A stretch of DNA of 64,000 nucleotides, taken from positions 23,560,001 through 23,624,000 of the forward strand of contig OZ316894.1 in the NCBI GenBank assembly GCA_973895155.1, read 5' to 3'. The stretch comes from Marsupella aquatica. Lineage: Eukaryota > Marchantiophyta. The notes under the pieces are model-generated. The model was not told the DNA's origin, did not search any database, and saw only the letters and a list, made by a program, of their open reading frames with translations. This document shows positions 60,414 to 64,000 of this stretch, one piece after another (position 1 is the first letter of the stretch; each line of letters opens with the position of its first letter). The position numbers were made by a program, and so were the translations under genes.

Positions 60414-61023
60414 AGCATCACCTCCCATTCAGTAGACTGTATCCCAAAACTGTAGACGAAATTGAAAAACCTTTGTAATCTTGTGTTTACCTCATTTTCT
60501 TCCAAGTTCCCATTCCTGAGGGTGTTGAATACTTCAAACCCTGTGCATACCCGAGGGGGAAAACTAGAAATTTGGAAACCCCTTAGTTCTGAAGTCCAGG
60601 AAAATATCAGATGTATGGATGGGTTTGTCAAGTCAAAGTCTAGTATCTCCTGATCGTAATGAATTTCTGATCCGAAGTGAGGTCTTGTTATTGACATGTG
60701 GTGGATCTACAAACGTCGAGTCCGAAGTTTGATTCCTGGACCGTCTGCTCTTTGATTTATTTTCGGACCACGATAATGCTACATTGGAAAATGCTAATGC
60801 AAGCCCAGGCACCATTTGCAATACCATCGACTGAAACATCATATGCACTGCCAAATTGCAGAATATTTCCACTGAATTGCCATCGTCGACGGTTGCAATA
60901 ACCTCTCGGGAAAAATGCTTTACGAACGTACTCCCTTCCTTGATCGAGCAAACAAGGACAACCTGATTGTATCTGGGCTGCCCATGTGTACTGCTTTAGA
61001 TGACGCTCCAGCTTTCAATCTCG

Positions 61024-63219
61024 TCACCAGTAATCACCACAAGAACACAAGCCATCTTTAAAGTGGTGAAAGCGAGTTGCATCCCTCGCTGTAATCTCGC
61101 GTCCGGTCACCTTAGATATAAACTTGGTTGCTGTATGGCAATCTAAACACACCCGGAGGTTCTTATATACACGAATTGGTTTTCCCCGAGGGATGCGCAT
61201 AAGTCCGTAGGCGATAGCCAGCTTCTCACTATGAGAGCCAAGAGCTAGTACTTTATCCCCCTCATCGATATTCTGCAACACAAGCTGGGTATCGGGAATG
61301 TAGCCTTCAGCCTTCAGTTTTCCAGTCAATTCATCCAAGTGACTATAAATCGCCTTCGCTTCGGGGTGAGATGTATCCCCTGCAACAAATTCATGGATCT
61401 TGTTATCAACTTCAATCCAGCTACGCCCTGGCTCCTTCCGAACACCTCTCTTTTGCATCATAGTGCGCACCCATGATACCTTCTCCCACTTGCCAGCTGC
61501 AGCATAGATGTTGGAGAGGAGCACATATGAAGAGGCATTAGTGGGTTCCAACTTGGAAAGCTCGTTAGCCGCAAGTTCGCCCAACTCCACATTACCGTAA
61601 GTTCTACAAGCCCCAAGCAAGGCTGCCCAAGTTACTCTATCTGGTTCAACTGGCATGTCCCTAATGAAGAGCTTTGCTTCCTCCAAGTGTCCAGCCCGTC
61701 CAAGAAGATCTACCATGCAGGTATAATGCACAACAGTAGGCTCGATACCATAATCTTGAGTCATAGCTAAAAAGAGTCGACGGCCGTCATCAACAAGGCC
61801 TCCGTGACAACAAGCTGACAACACTGCCCCAAATGTAGTCCCATCAGGCTTCACAAGGTCGGCATTCATTTTTCTGAAGAGTTCCAGGGCTTCATGCCCA
61901 CATCCGTGTTGTGCAAGTCCACTGATCATTATAGTCCATGTGACTCCATCGCGTTTCTCCATTGTGTCAAAAACCAGTCGGGCATCATCTACACTGCCAC
62001 TCTTTGCATACATGTGAAGGAGTGCATTGCCCACACGCAAATCCGATTCCAGTCCCGCTTTGGTGGCGTGGCCATGAACCTCCTTCACCCACTCCAAAGC
62101 GCCCGCACTTGCAGATGGATTCAGGATGCTCATATAAGTTATTGCATTGGGTTCGAAGCCTTCCTGTCGCATTTTGAGAAAAAGTCGATATGCTTCATGT
62201 CCACTCCCATGTTGTGCAAGTCCACCGATCATTGTATTCCATGTGACGACATCGCGTATCTCCATCTTGTCAAAAACTAGTCGGGCGTCATCTATACTGC
62301 CCGTCATTGCATACGTGTGAACAAGCGCATTGCCCAGACGCAAATCTGACTCCAGTCCCGCTTTGCTAGCATGGCCATGAACGTCCTTCACCCACTCCAA
62401 AGCCCCCGCACTTACTGATGCATTCAGGATGCTGATGTAAGTGATTGTGTCTGGTTCGAAGCCTTCCTGTCTCATTTGGCGAAACAGTCGATATGCTTCC
62501 ACACCACGACCACTGTCAGCATATGCTCCAATTATTATGTTCCATGCGATTAGGTCTCGTTTTCCCATTCTGTCAAACATTAGTCGGGCATCATCCACAT
62601 TGCCACTAGCGGCATACGCACTAATCATCACACTCCAAGCGATGGAATCTCGATTACTCAATTTTTCAAAAACTCGCCTTGCCTCCATGATGCACCCACT
62701 CTTTGCATACATCTGAAGGAGGGCAGTCCCTACACGCACATCCGATTCGAAGCCAGCATGCTGAATGCACACATGAAGTTCTTTTCCCCATTTTAGAGCT
62801 AATGGGCTGGCACATGTCTTCAGGACGCACAGATATGTGACTTCATCAGGCCGCGCACCTTCTTGGCGCATCAATTTGAAAACTCCCAGTGCGGATTCAG
62901 CATGACCTTTCTTAGCATATCCTGCAATCATCATGTTCCAAGCAAGAACATCCTTCTTCTTAAGTTCATCAAAAACTCGGCGTGCCTCCAACAATCCCCC
63001 GCATTTGATATAAACATTCAGGAGGGCGTTCGCCACATACGAGTTCTTATTAATTCCACTCTCAATGAGGAAATCATGAACCTGCTTGGCCGCTGAAAGG
63101 TCCTTCTGCTTCGTACACCTTCTCAGAACATCAACATACATGTTCGCGTTGACAGTCATACCTCGTTGTAGACGATTCTTCAAAATAGCAAGTGCTTCAC
63201 TCACCCCCACGCCCGCCAT
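61024..63219 (-). CDS. PLS-DYW pentatricopeptide repeat protein, organelle RNA editing factor (731 aa)
   Basis: An intronless frame beginning MAGVGVSEALAILKNRL and ending GDYW. Residues about 27-500 are tandem PPR motifs of P, L and S types (for example YVANALLNVYIKCGGLLEAR, DVLAWNMMIAGYAKKGHAES), followed by E-type motifs and a DYW domain from the PG box (PGRSWIEV, about 597) to the end. The deaminase features are intact: HSE at 663-665, CLDC at 691-694, HH at 718-719 and CSC at 725-727. Such proteins bind a specific site in chloroplast or mitochondrial transcripts and convert C to U. The N terminus is short and not an obvious transit peptide, so the target organelle is unclear. Two consecutive PPR blocks are nearly identical (about 101 residues apart). 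Confidence 0.96.
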   Translation of the reverse strand: MAGVGVSEALAILKNRLQRGMTVNANMYVDVLRRCTKQKDLSAAKQVHDFLIESGINKNSYVANALLNVYIKCGGLLEARRVFDELKKKDVLAWNMMIAGYAKKGHAESALGVFKLMRQEGARPDEVTYLCVLKTCASPLALKWGKELHVCIQHAGFESDVRVGTALLQMYAKSGCIMEARRVFEKLSNRDSIAWSVMISAYAASGNVDDARLMFDRMGKRDLIAWNIIIGAYADSGRGVEAYRLFRQMRQEGFEPDTITYISILNASVSAGALEWVKDVHGHASKAGLESDLRLGNALVHTYAMTGSIDDARLVFDKMEIRDVVTWNTMIGGLAQHGSGHEAYRLFLKMRQEGFEPNAITYMSILNPSASAGALEWVKEVHGHATKAGLESDLRVGNALLHMYAKSGSVDDARLVFDTMEKRDGVTWTIMISGLAQHGCGHEALELFRKMNADLVKPDGTTFGAVLSACCHGGLVDDGRRLFLAMTQDYGIEPTVVHYTCMVDLLGRAGHLEEAKLFIRDMPVEPDRVTWAALLGACRTYGNVELGELAANELSKLEPTNASSYVLLSNIYAAAGKWEKVSWVRTMMQKRGVRKEPGRSWIEVDNKIHEFVAGDTSHPEAKAIYSHLDELTGKLKAEGYIPDTQLVLQNIDEGDKVLALGSHSEKLAIAYGLMRIPRGKPIRVYKNLRVCLDCHTATKFISKVTGREITARDATRFHHFKDGLCSCGDYW

Positions 63220-64000
63220 GAATCAACTCTCTGTTCAGGTTGAGGAGCTTTGCTAGAGGTTAGGCCGATAGTTTTTTGCGACTCTATCACGGATCCACTG
63301 ATGGGTACCCTGCCGGTTCCCTGTTCACTGGCTGATCTTTGGGGGTTTTGCCGCTCCTTCTGCAGTTGTTAAATTTCTTGTTTAGCTCCCGTTCTGGGAA
63401 TGCTTCTTTGATACGGAAAACTTGCAAAAGTGACATCACTTCGTTTTAATTAGGAGTAACAGTTATGTCTGTAAAGACTGAAATAGTCTTAGAATACCGA
63501 AATAATTGTGAATAGCATATCCTGATCGCTCAAATCATCAATAAGCTCGCTCATACCACGCTACTTGACAAGTACTGTGTCAAGACAAAGACAGAGGCAA
63601 AAGCCAATCGAATTGCCGCTGAAAAACTCCTTCTGTCAGTCACATATTATCCATGGTTTTGTTTGTCAAGGTGTCTAACGGCACCTTGACAGGCATGCAT
63701 TTGTAAGCTGCCAACACTTGTCCAATCACAACCTAGTCGAAATCTCAGGTCTTGAAAAAGAGACAGCAATTCAAAATTAAAACGTATCTGACAGAAGTTT
63801 TACTGGCTCGATAGAATCCATAGAGATTAGACACATTTGACATGAATCCATAGAGATTAGACACATCTGACATGACTGTGATAGCCCCCGTGTTCCCTTG
63901 GAGACTAAAATTCGAGCAGAACGAATCCAACTCGAAATTCAACTCTTCATTCCATGAGCCCCGCAGCAAGTAATTCATGCAATTATAGATGTCAAACTTG
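63220..64000. other. 5' flank of the PPR gene with small repeats
   Basis: No further gene. A 9-bp-stem hairpin GTCAAGGTG...CACCTTGAC lies at about 63666-63692, and a ~30-bp unit ATCCATAGAGATTAGACACA is repeated twice at about 63815-63875. The PPR promoter should lie in the left part. Confidence 0.55.

Overview
The window looks like a nuclear chromosome segment of a land plant, most likely a bryophyte (moss). The reasons are spliceosomal genes with GT-AG introns, plastid-pathway genes, Ty1/copia retrotransposons, and an intronless DYW-type PPR gene with the near-identical internal repeat blocks I associate with moss PPR genes. The species is not identified, and the moss call is an inference.

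Region by region. 1-9880 holds a retroposon flanked by a 19-bp target-site duplication, small foldback/MITE-like repeats, and a tandem segmental duplication of about 3.8 kb carrying two paralogous minus-strand genes. Each encodes a Cys-pair finger, a coiled coil and a shortened BTB-BACK module, an architecture I do not recognise. 9881-24500 is a retrotransposon block: a complete Copia insertion with 294-bp LTRs, a TAAAG target duplication and a tRNA-Met-type primer site; inside its RNase H region a 639-bp DNA transposon with perfect 16-bp TIRs and an 8-bp target duplication; then a deleted Copia and a third Copia remnant. 25150-26890 is a degenerate minisatellite interrupted by a solo LTR. 27037-32193 is a three-exon cytochrome P450 gene with tandem repeats upstream, a perfect 54-bp-arm hairpin in intron 1 and a five-copy tandem array in intron 2.

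From 33167 onward all recognised genes are on the minus strand: argininosuccinate synthase (8 exons, arginine synthesis), chlorophyll synthase (15 exons, last step of chlorophyll a synthesis), a PHAF1/UPF0183 family protein (14 exons, autophagy-related by homology) and a 731-aa DYW PPR protein (organelle RNA editing). Their exon phases close exactly, so I regard these models as reliable. The genes show no operon-like linkage; three of them (arginine synthesis, chlorophyll, organelle editing) serve organelle metabolism, but adjacency appears incidental. The spaces between them hold tandem arrays (notably five copies of a ~219-bp unit), short foldback elements and a miRNA-like imperfect hairpin at 58339-58478.

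Exon coordinates were worked out by eye from splice consensus, reading frame and family conservation; no alignment or expression data were available.
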